Below are positions 1 to 8,309 of a stretch of DNA of 21,745 nt, piece after piece. The stretch lies in the NCBI GenBank assembly GCA_041580375.1, contig JBFGDZ010000040.1, forward strand, positions 1 to 21,745, read 5' to 3'. This DNA comes from JAPUIN01 sp041580375. GTDB taxonomy: Bacteria > Acidobacteriota > Polarisedimenticolia > Gp22-AA2. A program made the translations under genes and the position numbers. The notes beneath the pieces were generated by a model, which did not search any database, had not been told where the DNA came from, and saw only the letters and a list, made by a program, of their open reading frames with translations. The stretch's first letter is position 1; every line of letters starts with the position of its first letter.

Positions 1-207
1 ACGGGCCGCATCGACGACGAGCAGATCATTCGACTGATACGTGAGAATTTCGGGCTGAAGCCGTTGGAAATCATCAAGGAGCTGGATTTGAGACGCCCCA
101 TCTACCGGCGCACGGCGGCGTTCGGGCACTTCGGACGGAGCGAGCCCGAGTTCACCTGGGAGAGGACCGATCGGGCGGATCGTCTCCGCAGGGCGGCCCG
201 CCTGTGA
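1..207 (+). CDS. metK: S-adenosylmethionine synthetase, C-terminal end (partial)
   Basis: The frame is open from the first base and encodes the last 68 residues of methionine adenosyltransferase, which makes S-adenosylmethionine from methionine and ATP in the cytoplasm. The family's C-terminal signature is clear: a segment reading IIRLIRENFGLKPLEII, then LDLRRPIY, TAAFGHFGR and FTWERTD. MetK proteins are normally about 390-400 residues, so roughly five sixths of the gene lies left of the window. The TGA stop (205-207) overlaps a GTG at 204-206 and lies 32 bases before the preferred ahcY start, so the two genes are probably co-transcribed. This pairs the enzyme that makes SAM with the enzyme that clears SAH. 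The last residues (RADRLRRAARL) form an ordinary basic tail. Identification is from the family signature and is very secure. Confidence 0.96.
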   Translation, partial: TGRIDDEQIIRLIRENFGLKPLEIIKELDLRRPIYRRTAAFGHFGRSEPEFTWERTDRADRLRRAARL

Positions 208-239
208 CGACCGGGGGGGGAGATGCGAGGAGGAAGCGG

Positions 240-1514
240 GTGAAGGTCTCCGGTGCAGCGCACGACGTGAAGGACCCGGCCCTGGCCGGGAAGGGGAGAA
301 CCCGGATCGAGTGGGCCGACGCCCAGATGCCGGTGCTGAAAACGATCCGCAAGCGATTCGCGAAGGAGAAGCCGCTCAAGGGGCTCCGGATCGCGGCCTG
401 TCTGCACGTGACGACCGAGACGGCCAATCTCGCGCGCACGCTCGCGGAGGGTGGAGCCGAGGTCCGGCTGTGCGCCAGCAACCCGCTGTCGACCCAGGAC
501 GACACCGCCGCCTCCCTGGTGGAGCATCACGGCATCTCCGTTTTTGCGATCAAGGGGGAGGATAACGACTCCTATTACCGGCACATCCTGTCGGCTCTCG
601 AGGGCGGTCCCCAGATCACCATGGACGACGGGGCCGACCTGGTGTCGGTGCTGCACTCAAAGAAGAGGGATCTCCTCCAGGGCATCGTCGGCGGGACGGA
701 GGAGACGACCACGGGGGTGATCCGGCTGACGAGCATGGCGAAGGACGGGGTCCTCGCGTACCCGATCATCGCGGTGAACGACGCCCGGACGAAGCACTTC
801 TTCGACAACCGTTACGGAACCGGGCAGAGCACGCTGGACGGCATCATCCGGGCCACGAACCTCCTGATCGCGGGATTGAAGGTCGTGATCGTCGGGTACG
901 GATGGTGCGGGCGGGGCGTGGCGATGCGCGCGCGCGGCCTCGGCGCCCACGTGATCGTCACGGAGGTGGAGCCGGTGAAGGCGCTCGAGGCGGTGCTGGA
1001 CGGATACCAGGTGGCCACGATGGAGGAGGCGGCGCGGGCGGGCGACATCTTCATCACGCTGACCGGCAACAAGCACGTCCTGCGGCGCGAGCACTTCGAG
1101 CGGATGAAGGACGGAGCCGTGATCGCCAACTCGGGCCACTTCAACGTGGAGATCGACATCCCCGCCCTGGATGAGTTGGCCGGCGGACGCAGGGAGAGGC
1201 TGCGCGAGTACGTGGACCAGTACGCCCTCAAGGACGGGCGACGGCTGAATCTGCTGGGTGAGGGACGTCTCATCAACCTGGCCGCCGCCGAGGGACACCC
1301 GGCCGCCGTCATGGACATGTCGTTCGCCAATCAGGCGCTGGCGTGCGAGTATATCGCGCGGGAGGGATCGAATCTGGACCGCGCGGTCCATCCCGTCCCG
1401 GCCGACATCGACCGGGAGATCGCCCGGTTGAAGCTCGAGACGATGGGCGTCCGCATCGACTCTCTCACCAGGGAGCAGCAGGCCTATCTGTCCTCATGGA
1501 CCGAGGGGACCTGA
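240..1514 (+). CDS. ahcY: Adenosylhomocysteinase (S-adenosyl-L-homocysteine hydrolase)
   Basis: NAD-dependent cytoplasmic enzyme that reversibly splits S-adenosylhomocysteine, the by-product of SAM-dependent methylation, into adenosine and homocysteine. Catalytic landmarks, numbered from the GTG at 240: His56 in CLHVTTETA, Asp130 in MDDGADL, the Glu pair 154-155 in GGTEETTTGV, Lys185 and Asp189 in the NDARTKHFFDN segment, and a later GHFNVEID. The NAD-binding loop GYGWCGRG follows. The C-terminus matches the family (FANQALACEYIAREG). At 424 residues this is the shorter form common in many bacteria and archaea, without the roughly 40-residue insert of other bacterial enzymes. I chose GTG 240 because AGGAGGA at 228-234 sits 5 bases upstream. 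A GTG at 204 would overlap the metK stop and add 12 residues, but has no good ribosome-binding site. The gene is 25 bases upstream of the next CDS. Confidence 0.96.
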   Translation: MKVSGAAHDVKDPALAGKGRTRIEWADAQMPVLKTIRKRFAKEKPLKGLRIAACLHVTTETANLARTLAEGGAEVRLCASNPLSTQDDTAASLVEHHGISVFAIKGEDNDSYYRHILSALEGGPQITMDDGADLVSVLHSKKRDLLQGIVGGTEETTTGVIRLTSMAKDGVLAYPIIAVNDARTKHFFDNRYGTGQSTLDGIIRATNLLIAGLKVVIVGYGWCGRGVAMRARGLGAHVIVTEVEPVKALEAVLDGYQVATMEEAARAGDIFITLTGNKHVLRREHFERMKDGAVIANSGHFNVEIDIPALDELAGGRRERLREYVDQYALKDGRRLNLLGEGRLINLAAAEGHPAAVMDMSFANQALACEYIAREGSNLDRAVHPVPADIDREIARLKLETMGVRIDSLTREQQAYLSSWTEGT

Positions 1515-1539
1515 TTCCCGCCGAGGCCCCCGGTCGACG

Positions 1540-4500
1540 ATGAAAGGGGAGTCGCTCCGACGGCGCAGGATCCCGATCGGCGTGACCCTGCTGCTGTTCA
1601 GCCTCTGGCTCGCCGCGGGTATCCGGAGGGTGGAGCCGGAGTTGGGCGCGGCGGTCCTCGACGCTCCCCTCGGATTTCTCGAACCCCGGCCCGTCGGTCC
1701 GGGGTGGCACCTCGCCCCGCCCGGCCTCCTCCGGCTCAGTCTTTACCCCGCCGAAGGGCGGACCTTCTCCCTCAGGGCGGGGGAGGGGGACCCGCCGCTG
1801 GTCACCAGCGAGGGGACCGCCATCGTCGCGCACGCGACGGTTCAGTACCGCATCGACCCGGAGCGCCTCCTCGACGTGCACCGCATGGTCGGCCCCCGGC
1901 TGGAGCGCGACGCGCTCGAGCCCTGGGTGTCGGAGGCCCTTCGCGCCGCGGTCGCGGCGGCCAGCTACAGCGAAGTCTCCGGCGCCAGGACGGAGGAACT
2001 GCGGCTCGCGCTGGGCCGCTCGCTCGACGGCCGATTCCGCGAGGCGGGGCTCGTCCTGCTGGCCTGCGACGTCCGCGGCGTGGAGATCCGCGGCGGCGCC
2101 GACCGGCCGGGGCCCGTCGTGAAGCCGGTCGAGGGGACGAAGGTGCTCCTCATCGGGCTCGACGGCGCCGACTGGAACATCCTGGATCCCCTCATCGCCT
2201 CGGGTCGCGCGCCCAATCTGTCGCGGCTGGTGCGGGGGGGCGTGCGCGGCCGCCTGCGCACTCTCACGCCGATGCTCTCCCCGGTGATCTGGACGAGCAT
2301 CGCCACGGGCGTGCTGCCGGGCCGGCACGGCATCATCGACTTCGTGGCGACGACCGGTCCGGACGGACAGCGGGTTCCGGTGCGCTCGTCGCTCCGGCGG
2401 GTCAAGGCGATCTGGAACGTCCTCGGCGAACAGGGGATCCGCGTCGGAGTCATCGGTTGGTGGGCCACATTTCCCGCCGAAAGCGTGAACGGCTTCATCA
2501 TCTCCGACCGGGTCGCGCAGCAGGTGTTCGGGCCCCACCGCCCTCCCGAGGTGGTCGGTGCCGGGAAGGTCTATCCGCCGGATCTGGAGGCGGCGGCGGC
2601 CCGTCTGCGGGTGACGCCCGAATCGATCGAGACGGGGAAGCTCGGTCGCTTCGTGCGCCTGTCGAACGAGACGTCGCCGCTGCCGGCGGATCAGGGGAAG
2701 CTGATCGACGATCTGCGGACGGTGATCGCGGCGGGGGACACCTATGCGCGCATCGCCCTGGATCTCCAGAAGAGCGAGGCGCCCGACTTCCTCGCCGTCT
2801 ATTTCGAGGGGACCGATACGGTGGCGCATCTCTTCATGCCGTACGCGCCTCCCCCCATGGAGGGGGTCGACCCCGATGCCGCGCGCCGCTTCTCGCGGAC
2901 CGTCGACGCTTACTACGCGCACGTGGACGATGCGATCGGGCGCCTCGTCCGGGCCGCGGGGCCGGATGCCGTCGTCCTGATCTGCTCCGACCACGGCTTC
3001 AGGACCGGCGCCCACCGCCCTCTGACCGACTCGCGCATCGGCTACGGCCTGGCAGCCGACTGGCACCGCAAGTACGGCATCATCATCCTTCACGGGCCGC
3101 CCTTCCGTCGCGGCGCGGAGCTCGAGGAAGCGTCGGTGCTCGATCTCACCCCGACGATCATGGCGGTGTTCGGGCTCCCCGTGGCCGAGGACTGGGACGG
3201 ACGCCCGATCCTCGGCGCGTTCGACGCCGGGTGGCTCGAGCGACACCCCGTGCGCTACCGCCCCACCTACGAGGGCGGGACCGTCGCCGTGGAGGGCCCC
3301 GCGCCGGTGGCTGCGGCCGCGAGCGAGCCCGCCGATCCGGAGGGGGACCGGGCGTTGAAGGAGAAGCTCGAGTCGCTCGGCTACCTGAGGCAGGACACGG
3401 CCAACTCGCACAACAATCGCGGCATGCTCCTGCTCCGTCAGGGAAAGCTGGAGGAGGCGATCGCGGAGTTCGGAAAGGCGATCGAGGCGTCGGAGGATTT
3501 CGCCATCGCGTACATCAACATCGCCCGCGCCAACATGCAGAAGGGGAATCTGGACGCCGCGATCGACGCGCTCCGCGAGCACCTGGCGCTTCAGCCCCGC
3601 TCCAAGAACGCCGAGAGCCTGCTCGGCAACATCCGCATGGATCAGGGCCGGCTGGAGGAGGCCGAGGCGCACTTTACGAGGGCCCTCGAGTACGAGCCGA
3701 ACTTCACCGAGGCGCGAAACAGCCTCGGGCTCCTCTACGACCGTCTCGGCAGGACCGGCGAAGCGCTCGAACAGTTCCGCCGTGCCGTGGAGATCGACCC
3801 GGACTACGCGGAGCCGTTCAACAACATGGGGCTGATCCACAAGAAGGCCGGGAGACTGGACGACGCGATGGAGTCGTTCCGGCGTGCGATCCACGCGGAC
3901 GCCGAATTCGCGGGCTCGTACAGCAACCTCGCCCTCGTGCACGAGGAGCGGGGCGAGTTCTCCGAGGCGGAAGCGCGGTTCCGGGAGGCGCTCCGCCGGG
4001 AACCGGACAACGCGATCGTGCGCGCCAACCTCGGCGGCCTCCTCTACGTCCTCGGCCGGCCGGAGGAGGCCCGTCGTGAGCTGGAGCGCGCCATCGCCGC
4101 CGACCCGAAACATGCCACGGCCCACAACAATCTGGGGGCCGTCCTCGGCCGGCTGGGCCTGCCGGATGAGGAGATCGTCGCGTACAGGGAAGCGATCCGC
4201 CTGGATCCGGAGTACGCGGATGCCCATCATAACCTCGGGCTGGCTCTTCTGAAGCGCGGCCGGGTGGAGGAGGGCGAGACGATCCTGCGCCGGGCGCTTA
4301 AGCTGGTGCCGGATTCCGAGCCGGCGTACCTGGCTCTGAGTCGATCCCTGCTGCAGCGCGATGCGTCCCGGGAGGCGCTCGAGGTTCTTTCCTGGGGAGC
4401 GTCGTCGATTCCCGGCAGCGCGGATCTGGAAGCCCTCCGGGCGGAGGCGCTCCTGCGGCTCGGACGGCGCGAGGAGGCGGCTGCCGCGGTCGAGCGCTCG

Positions 4501-4569
4501 CTTGCCATCCGCCCGGATCAGCCGGAGCTGCGGAAGCTCCTGGAGAGGCTCGAGGAGATGGGGGAGTGA
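1540..4569 (+). CDS. Membrane-anchored SPFH / phosphodiesterase (alkaline phosphatase fold) / TPR fusion protein
   Basis: A 1009-residue protein with three parts. Residues 1-10 are basic and 11-27 form one membrane segment, so the rest should lie in the periplasm. Residues about 30-184 look like an SPFH/band-7 domain of the HflK/HflC/prohibitin type: VEPELGAAVL, GPGWHLAPP, TSEGTAIVAHATVQYRIDPE, then helical RLERDALEPWVSEALR. Residues about 200-575 form a type I phosphodiesterase/nucleotide pyrophosphatase domain. Its metal-site residues are visible: Asp208 (GLDGADW), likely nucleophile Thr252 (IWTSIATG), Asp426 and His430 (GTDTVAHLF), Asp484-His485 (SDHGF) and His509. A link with LKEKLESLGYL leads to eleven TPR units of 34 residues (622 to about 996). 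The substrate is unknown. AP-fold plus TPR proteins with an LGYL link are familiar; the SPFH domain in front is the odd part. No strong Shine-Dalgarno sequence precedes the ATG. The HEAT-repeat gene follows after 2 bases. Confidence 0.88.
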   Translation: MKGESLRRRRIPIGVTLLLFSLWLAAGIRRVEPELGAAVLDAPLGFLEPRPVGPGWHLAPPGLLRLSLYPAEGRTFSLRAGEGDPPLVTSEGTAIVAHATVQYRIDPERLLDVHRMVGPRLERDALEPWVSEALRAAVAAASYSEVSGARTEELRLALGRSLDGRFREAGLVLLACDVRGVEIRGGADRPGPVVKPVEGTKVLLIGLDGADWNILDPLIASGRAPNLSRLVRGGVRGRLRTLTPMLSPVIWTSIATGVLPGRHGIIDFVATTGPDGQRVPVRSSLRRVKAIWNVLGEQGIRVGVIGWWATFPAESVNGFIISDRVAQQVFGPHRPPEVVGAGKVYPPDLEAAAARLRVTPESIETGKLGRFVRLSNETSPLPADQGKLIDDLRTVIAAGDTYARIALDLQKSEAPDFLAVYFEGTDTVAHLFMPYAPPPMEGVDPDAARRFSRTVDAYYAHVDDAIGRLVRAAGPDAVVLICSDHGFRTGAHRPLTDSRIGYGLAADWHRKYGIIILHGPPFRRGAELEEASVLDLTPTIMAVFGLPVAEDWDGRPILGAFDAGWLERHPVRYRPTYEGGTVAVEGPAPVAAAASEPADPEGDRALKEKLESLGYLRQDTANSHNNRGMLLLRQGKLEEAIAEFGKAIEASEDFAIAYINIARANMQKGNLDAAIDALREHLALQPRSKNAESLLGNIRMDQGRLEEAEAHFTRALEYEPNFTEARNSLGLLYDRLGRTGEALEQFRRAVEIDPDYAEPFNNMGLIHKKAGRLDDAMESFRRAIHADAEFAGSYSNLALVHEERGEFSEAEARFREALRREPDNAIVRANLGGLLYVLGRPEEARRELERAIAADPKHATAHNNLGAVLGRLGLPDEEIVAYREAIRLDPEYADAHHNLGLALLKRGRVEEGETILRRALKLVPDSEPAYLALSRSLLQRDASREALEVLSWGASSIPGSADLEALRAEALLRLGRREEAAAAVERSLAIRPDQPELRKLLERLEEMGE

Positions 4570-4571
4570 CG

Positions 4572-5474
4572 ATGCGCAGCGCCATCCGCGCGGCCGCGGT
4601 CCTCGCGGTCGCGTATGCCGCCGGCAGCGCGGCCGCGGCCGCCGGGGGCGGCGACGGCGACCTGAATCTCTACCAGATGATGGCGCGCGCCGATCTGGTC
4701 GTCCGTGTGCGCGTGCACGAAGGGGCGCTGAGGCATGCCTTGGTGGACGTGGAGGAGGAGATCCTGGGAAAGGCACCCTCCAGGCGTCTGCGCATCGCGT
4801 TCCGTCATTTCAACACGGCGAGACAGAGGCGGTCGGGTCCGATCGTCTTTCCGGACGGCCAGGAGGAGATCCTCTTCCTGGTGCCGCACCCGTCGGCGAA
4901 GCGGAAGGAGAAGAACCGCGATCTCTTCGAGCTCCTCCATGGCGCCCGCGGCCGGCTGACCCTTCCCGCGGAGGGGGCCGGAGCGATCCTGGAGGCCCTC
5001 CGCCGTCTCGTCGACATGGTGAATCGGGACCCCGCCAGTCAGATCGTCGAGCTGAAGCGACAGATCGCCGTCCCCAACGGCTACCTGCGCGAGACCGCGC
5101 TGGACGAGCTCATGCGGCTCGACGCGGCGACTCCCGAGCTGTACGACCGTCTCATCCCCCTCGTGACCGATCCCGCGCCGGGAATCCGCGCGCGGAGCCT
5201 GCGGATGATCGGGCGGATCTTCGGTTCGTCCCGGCTCGATCCGATCGGGGACTCGCCCGATCAGGCGCAGCACGCCCTGGCGGCCGTCATCGAGCGCGCG
5301 CGCAACGACGAGGACGCCGACGTGCGGATCGACGCGGTGCGGGCTATGTCGGACTGGCCCGACCACGGGTCGATCGAGGCGGAGCTGCGCGCCATCGCCG
5401 CGGGGGATCCCTCGCAGGAGGTGCGTTTCGAGGCCGAGAGGGCACTCTACCGGGCGGAATCGACGCGCCGCTGA
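4572..5474 (+). CDS. Secreted HEAT-repeat protein of unknown function
   Basis: A 300-residue protein with an apparent signal peptide: a short basic start (MRSAIR), an Ala/Val-rich core to about residue 18, and a likely cleavage near residue 24 before a Gly/Asp-rich start. The middle (about 35-160) resembles a compact beta/alpha region (LVVRVRVHEGALRHALVDVEE, then a stretch containing PDGQEEILFLVPHP) that I do not recognise. The C-terminal half (about 165-300) contains HEAT/PBS-lyase-type helical repeats, for example LRETALDELMRLD, GIRARSLRMIGRIF, DVRIDAVRAMSDWPD and EVRFEAERALY. Such repeats usually bind other proteins. I chose ATG 4572 because GGGGGAG at 4560-4566 is well spaced; a GTG at 4566 inside the upstream stop would add two residues. 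The 2-base gap to the SPFH/phosphodiesterase/TPR gene implies translational coupling and perhaps a shared envelope role (inference). Confidence 0.8.
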   Translation: MRSAIRAAAVLAVAYAAGSAAAAAGGGDGDLNLYQMMARADLVVRVRVHEGALRHALVDVEEEILGKAPSRRLRIAFRHFNTARQRRSGPIVFPDGQEEILFLVPHPSAKRKEKNRDLFELLHGARGRLTLPAEGAGAILEALRRLVDMVNRDPASQIVELKRQIAVPNGYLRETALDELMRLDAATPELYDRLIPLVTDPAPGIRARSLRMIGRIFGSSRLDPIGDSPDQAQHALAAVIERARNDEDADVRIDAVRAMSDWPDHGSIEAELRAIAAGDPSQEVRFEAERALYRAESTRR

Positions 5475-5482
5475 GGAACGGA

Positions 5483-8179
5483 TCAGGTCGGGGTCCTCAG
5501 CAGGAGGTAGATGCCCGAACCAGCGAACAGGATGTTGGGCGCCCACGCCGCCAGCGCGGGCGGGATCAGCCCGACGCCGCCGAGAGCGTTCGAGGTGGCG
5601 AACACGATCAGGAAGATCCCGACCAGGAGCGTGGCGACGCCGATCCCGTAGAGCGAACCGCGCCGTCCCATCCGGAAGCAGAACGGCAGTCCCAGGATGA
5701 CCATGGTCAGGGAGACCAGCGGCAGGGCCGTCTTCCCGTGCAGGTCCACCGTGAGCTCCTGCACGTCGTAACCGCGTTTCCTGAGCCCCCGGATGAAGGC
5801 GCTCAGCTCGGCGTAGCTCATCTGCTCCGGCCGCTTCCACTCCGTGATCAGATCGGCGGGCGTTTCGGGGAACTCGAACGGTTTCTCGAGGAAGGACTCG
5901 AACGACTCGCGGCCGTTCCGGAACTCCCGCTGCCAGCCGTCGCGCAGGATCCAGCCCTTCTCCTCATACTCCGCCGAGCGCGCGTAGATTCGCTCGGTGA
6001 TGGCGAAGCTCGCGGGATCGAGGCGGTAGACCGAGAAGCCCTGAAACGCACCGCCGCCCCCCACCGGCAGCACCGGGATCGGGGCGGGAACGTAGTTTCT
6101 GAAGTTGTACAGTCGGAAGCCCTCGCCGAAGATCCAGCGCTCCTCCGTCGATTGATAGCTGCGCGGCGGCCGGCCGCGAATCATGTCCTTGATCTGCCGC
6201 GCCCTCTGATTCGCGTACGGCATGAGATAGTCGGTGTTGACGAAGGCGAGCGTGCTCAGGGACACCATGAGAAGGAAAATCGGCATCGCCAGGCGGTAGA
6301 TGCTCGTGCCCCCGGCCTTGAGTGCGGTCACCTCGTTGAAGCGCGACATGATCGCGAAGGTCATGAAGGTCGCGACGAGAGACGACATCGGCAGCACCTG
6401 CGCGAGGATCCAGGGGAGGCGGAACTTCATGTAGTTGAGGGCATATCCGACCCCGACGCCCCGTTCCACCAGGTCGTCCAGCAGATCGGTGAACTCGTAA
6501 ACGCAGAACAGGGTCATCAGGATGATCAGGCTGAGACCGAAGATGACGGTGAATCGGACCAGCACGTAACGGTCGATCGTGGTGCTGAAGATCAGCACGA
6601 GGGCGAGCAGGGCCAGGGCGACGAGCAGGAACGGGCTGTACGAGGCGGACGCCAGACCGGCCAGGACGGCCAGCGCCCCGAGAGCCACGGTGCGCAGCCG
6701 CTGCCAGCGGTCCCGGAACGCGATCCCCGGATCGGCCGGCGTTCCGTCGCCGCCGCCCGGGTCGCCCGGGGAGCCGATGACGCGCAGGACTTGGGTGCGC
6801 GCGCCTGATGCGCGGCGCGATCGGCGGGCGCGGAGCCGCCGGCGGGCCTGGGAGCGCCGGCGGCGCGATCCGGCGACCGGCCGGTTGCCGGGACCGGGTT
6901 CGTCCGGGGGCGCGGCGTCGCCGCCCGCGAGCCGGTGCGCGTCCATCTGCTCCTCCTCGCGGTGCCTCAGGGCGGCCAGGGCTCGGGTCAGCGGCGCCGG
7001 GACGAGGAGCGAGAGCTGGAGCCCCTCCGACCGCTCCCGAAGAACGAAGAGGACGATACCCAGCAGGCCGAACAGGAGGTTGCCGGTCCACAGCCCGATG
7101 AAGGGCGAGAGCTTTCCCTGGCGGACGAGATTCTCTCCGGTCGAAAGCAGGATCCAGTAGAGGACGGCGATGCCGATGCTCAGGCTGAAGCCGGAGGCCT
7201 TGCCTCCACGGCGGTTGAGAATCCCGAGGGGAACGCCGAGGAGGGCGAAGACCAGGCAGGCGGCGGGCAGCGCGAATCGCTGGTGGACGACGGCCAGGAT
7301 GGTTCCGACGATCCGGTTCCGGGTTTCCTCGTGCGCGATCGAGCCGGCCTTCAGGATCGAGTGGGCGAGCTCCGAGAGACTCTGCTGATTCCACCCCTTC
7401 TGGAGCGGCTGCGACAGGACGGTCGACTTGATCCGGAATTCCTCGTCCGGCTCCTTGCGGAGCATCTGCCTCTCGAAGTGGCTGACCTGGTAACTCTCCG
7501 GATGGGCCGGCGTCAGGCTGTGGGTGAGCCCCGATTCGAGGTAGAGGTGGGCCACTCCTCCAGCCGCCTCGTACTCGATCTGGGCGCGGCGGGCCACGGT
7601 GACGAGCTCCTTTCCGTCGGCGTCGCTCTGGTGAAGGAAGACCCGATCGAGAAAGTCGCCGTTCCGGTGAACTTCGTCCGCGTAAAGGAGGATGCCCGGC
7701 AGCTCCTCGAAGAAGACGCGCGGTTTGATCTCCCGCCTCGGATCCGCCGAATAGGTCAGCTCGCGCATGACCTGAAGGCGCGTGTAGTTCGCCCGGGGCT
7801 CGACCTCGAGCGTGACGTACATCCCCACGAGGCACCCGATCAGGCCCAGGGTGAGCGCGGGGGAGAGTAGCCGCCAGTAGCTGACGCCCGAAGCGCGCAG
7901 CGCCACGACCTCGCTGTCGGTGGACAGGCGGCCGATGCCGACCAGGACCCCGAGGAGGATCGCCATCGGGATCGTCAGCACGAGGACCCGCGGCAGGTAG
8001 AGAAGAAGGATGTGGAACACGGTGGTGAAGGGGAGGTCCTTCTTGATGGCCAGCTCCGCCAGCTCGAACAGGGCGTTCATGAGGAACACCATGACGTAGA
8101 CGAGCAGGCCGATGATCGTGGGCGAGAGGACCTCGCGGAAGATGTATCGCCAGAGCGTGTCGGTGCGGAAGAATCTCAT
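5483..8179 (-). CDS. lptFG: LptF-LptG fused lipopolysaccharide export permease
   Basis: An 898-residue integral membrane protein containing both permease subunits of the LptB2FG transporter, which extracts LPS from the inner membrane and passes it to LptC/LptA. Residues 1 to about 390 are a full LptF/LptG-type unit: LWRYIFREVLSP start, coupling region GIGRLSTDSEVVALRASGVS (82-100), a periplasmic beta-jellyroll (about 130-280), and three C-terminal membrane segments. Residues about 533-898 are a second unit starting STTIDRYVLVRF, with MSRFNEVTALKAGGTSIYRL as its coupling helix. Residues 410-485 are a polar linker with an Arg-rich stretch. Residues about 497-532 look like an extra membrane hairpin, which would keep the second unit's N-terminus in the cytoplasm. 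The two subunits are normally separate proteins of about 360 residues each. Its stop lies 8 bases from the convergent HEAT gene, with no visible terminator between them. The ATG has no Shine-Dalgarno sequence. Confidence 0.92.
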   Translation of the reverse strand: MRFFRTDTLWRYIFREVLSPTIIGLLVYVMVFLMNALFELAELAIKKDLPFTTVFHILLLYLPRVLVLTIPMAILLGVLVGIGRLSTDSEVVALRASGVSYWRLLSPALTLGLIGCLVGMYVTLEVEPRANYTRLQVMRELTYSADPRREIKPRVFFEELPGILLYADEVHRNGDFLDRVFLHQSDADGKELVTVARRAQIEYEAAGGVAHLYLESGLTHSLTPAHPESYQVSHFERQMLRKEPDEEFRIKSTVLSQPLQKGWNQQSLSELAHSILKAGSIAHEETRNRIVGTILAVVHQRFALPAACLVFALLGVPLGILNRRGGKASGFSLSIGIAVLYWILLSTGENLVRQGKLSPFIGLWTGNLLFGLLGIVLFVLRERSEGLQLSLLVPAPLTRALAALRHREEEQMDAHRLAGGDAAPPDEPGPGNRPVAGSRRRRSQARRRLRARRSRRASGARTQVLRVIGSPGDPGGGDGTPADPGIAFRDRWQRLRTVALGALAVLAGLASASYSPFLLVALALLALVLIFSTTIDRYVLVRFTVIFGLSLIILMTLFCVYEFTDLLDDLVERGVGVGYALNYMKFRLPWILAQVLPMSSLVATFMTFAIMSRFNEVTALKAGGTSIYRLAMPIFLLMVSLSTLAFVNTDYLMPYANQRARQIKDMIRGRPPRSYQSTEERWIFGEGFRLYNFRNYVPAPIPVLPVGGGGAFQGFSVYRLDPASFAITERIYARSAEYEEKGWILRDGWQREFRNGRESFESFLEKPFEFPETPADLITEWKRPEQMSYAELSAFIRGLRKRGYDVQELTVDLHGKTALPLVSLTMVILGLPFCFRMGRRGSLYGIGVATLLVGIFLIVFATSNALGGVGLIPPALAAWAPNILFAGSGIYLLLRTPT

Positions 8180-8188
8180 GCCGCGGGC

Positions 8189-8217
8189 ATGTTAGGGCGG
8201 AGCCGATCGGCCGTCAA
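8189..8217 (-). promoter_or_regulatory. Candidate promoter of lptFG, implying a nearly leaderless mRNA
   Basis: On the minus strand, TTGACG (8217-8212) and TAACAT (8194-8189) are separated by 17 bases. The -35 matches the consensus at 5 of 6 positions and the -10 at 4 of 6. Transcription would start near 8182, about three bases before the lptFG ATG at 8179. That gene has no Shine-Dalgarno sequence, so leaderless initiation is plausible. The weak -10 keeps confidence moderate. Confidence 0.4.
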
Positions 8218-8309
8218 CCAGGAGGTGCGTCCGCTCCTGCCGTCGCGGGTCGGGAGACCGCGAGGGCCGCGATCCGGTGTGACGGCGCGGGCTCATCGAG
8301 CCGTTTTCA

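Noticed and set aside
288..1787. GGGNAGGG (E. coli KOPS) on the plus strand at 288-295 and 1780-1787, in the orientation that would guide FtsK to the dif-like site
   Set aside because: Two 8-mers in GC-rich coding DNA can occur by chance, the motif differs among phyla, and I found no matching set on the right side.
1465..4776. Very long open frame (about 1100 codons) on the minus strand opposite the SPFH/phosphodiesterase/TPR gene
   Set aside because: The translation is Arg/Pro-rich with no domain motifs, while the plus strand encodes clear domains. Long antisense frames are common in GC-rich coding DNA.
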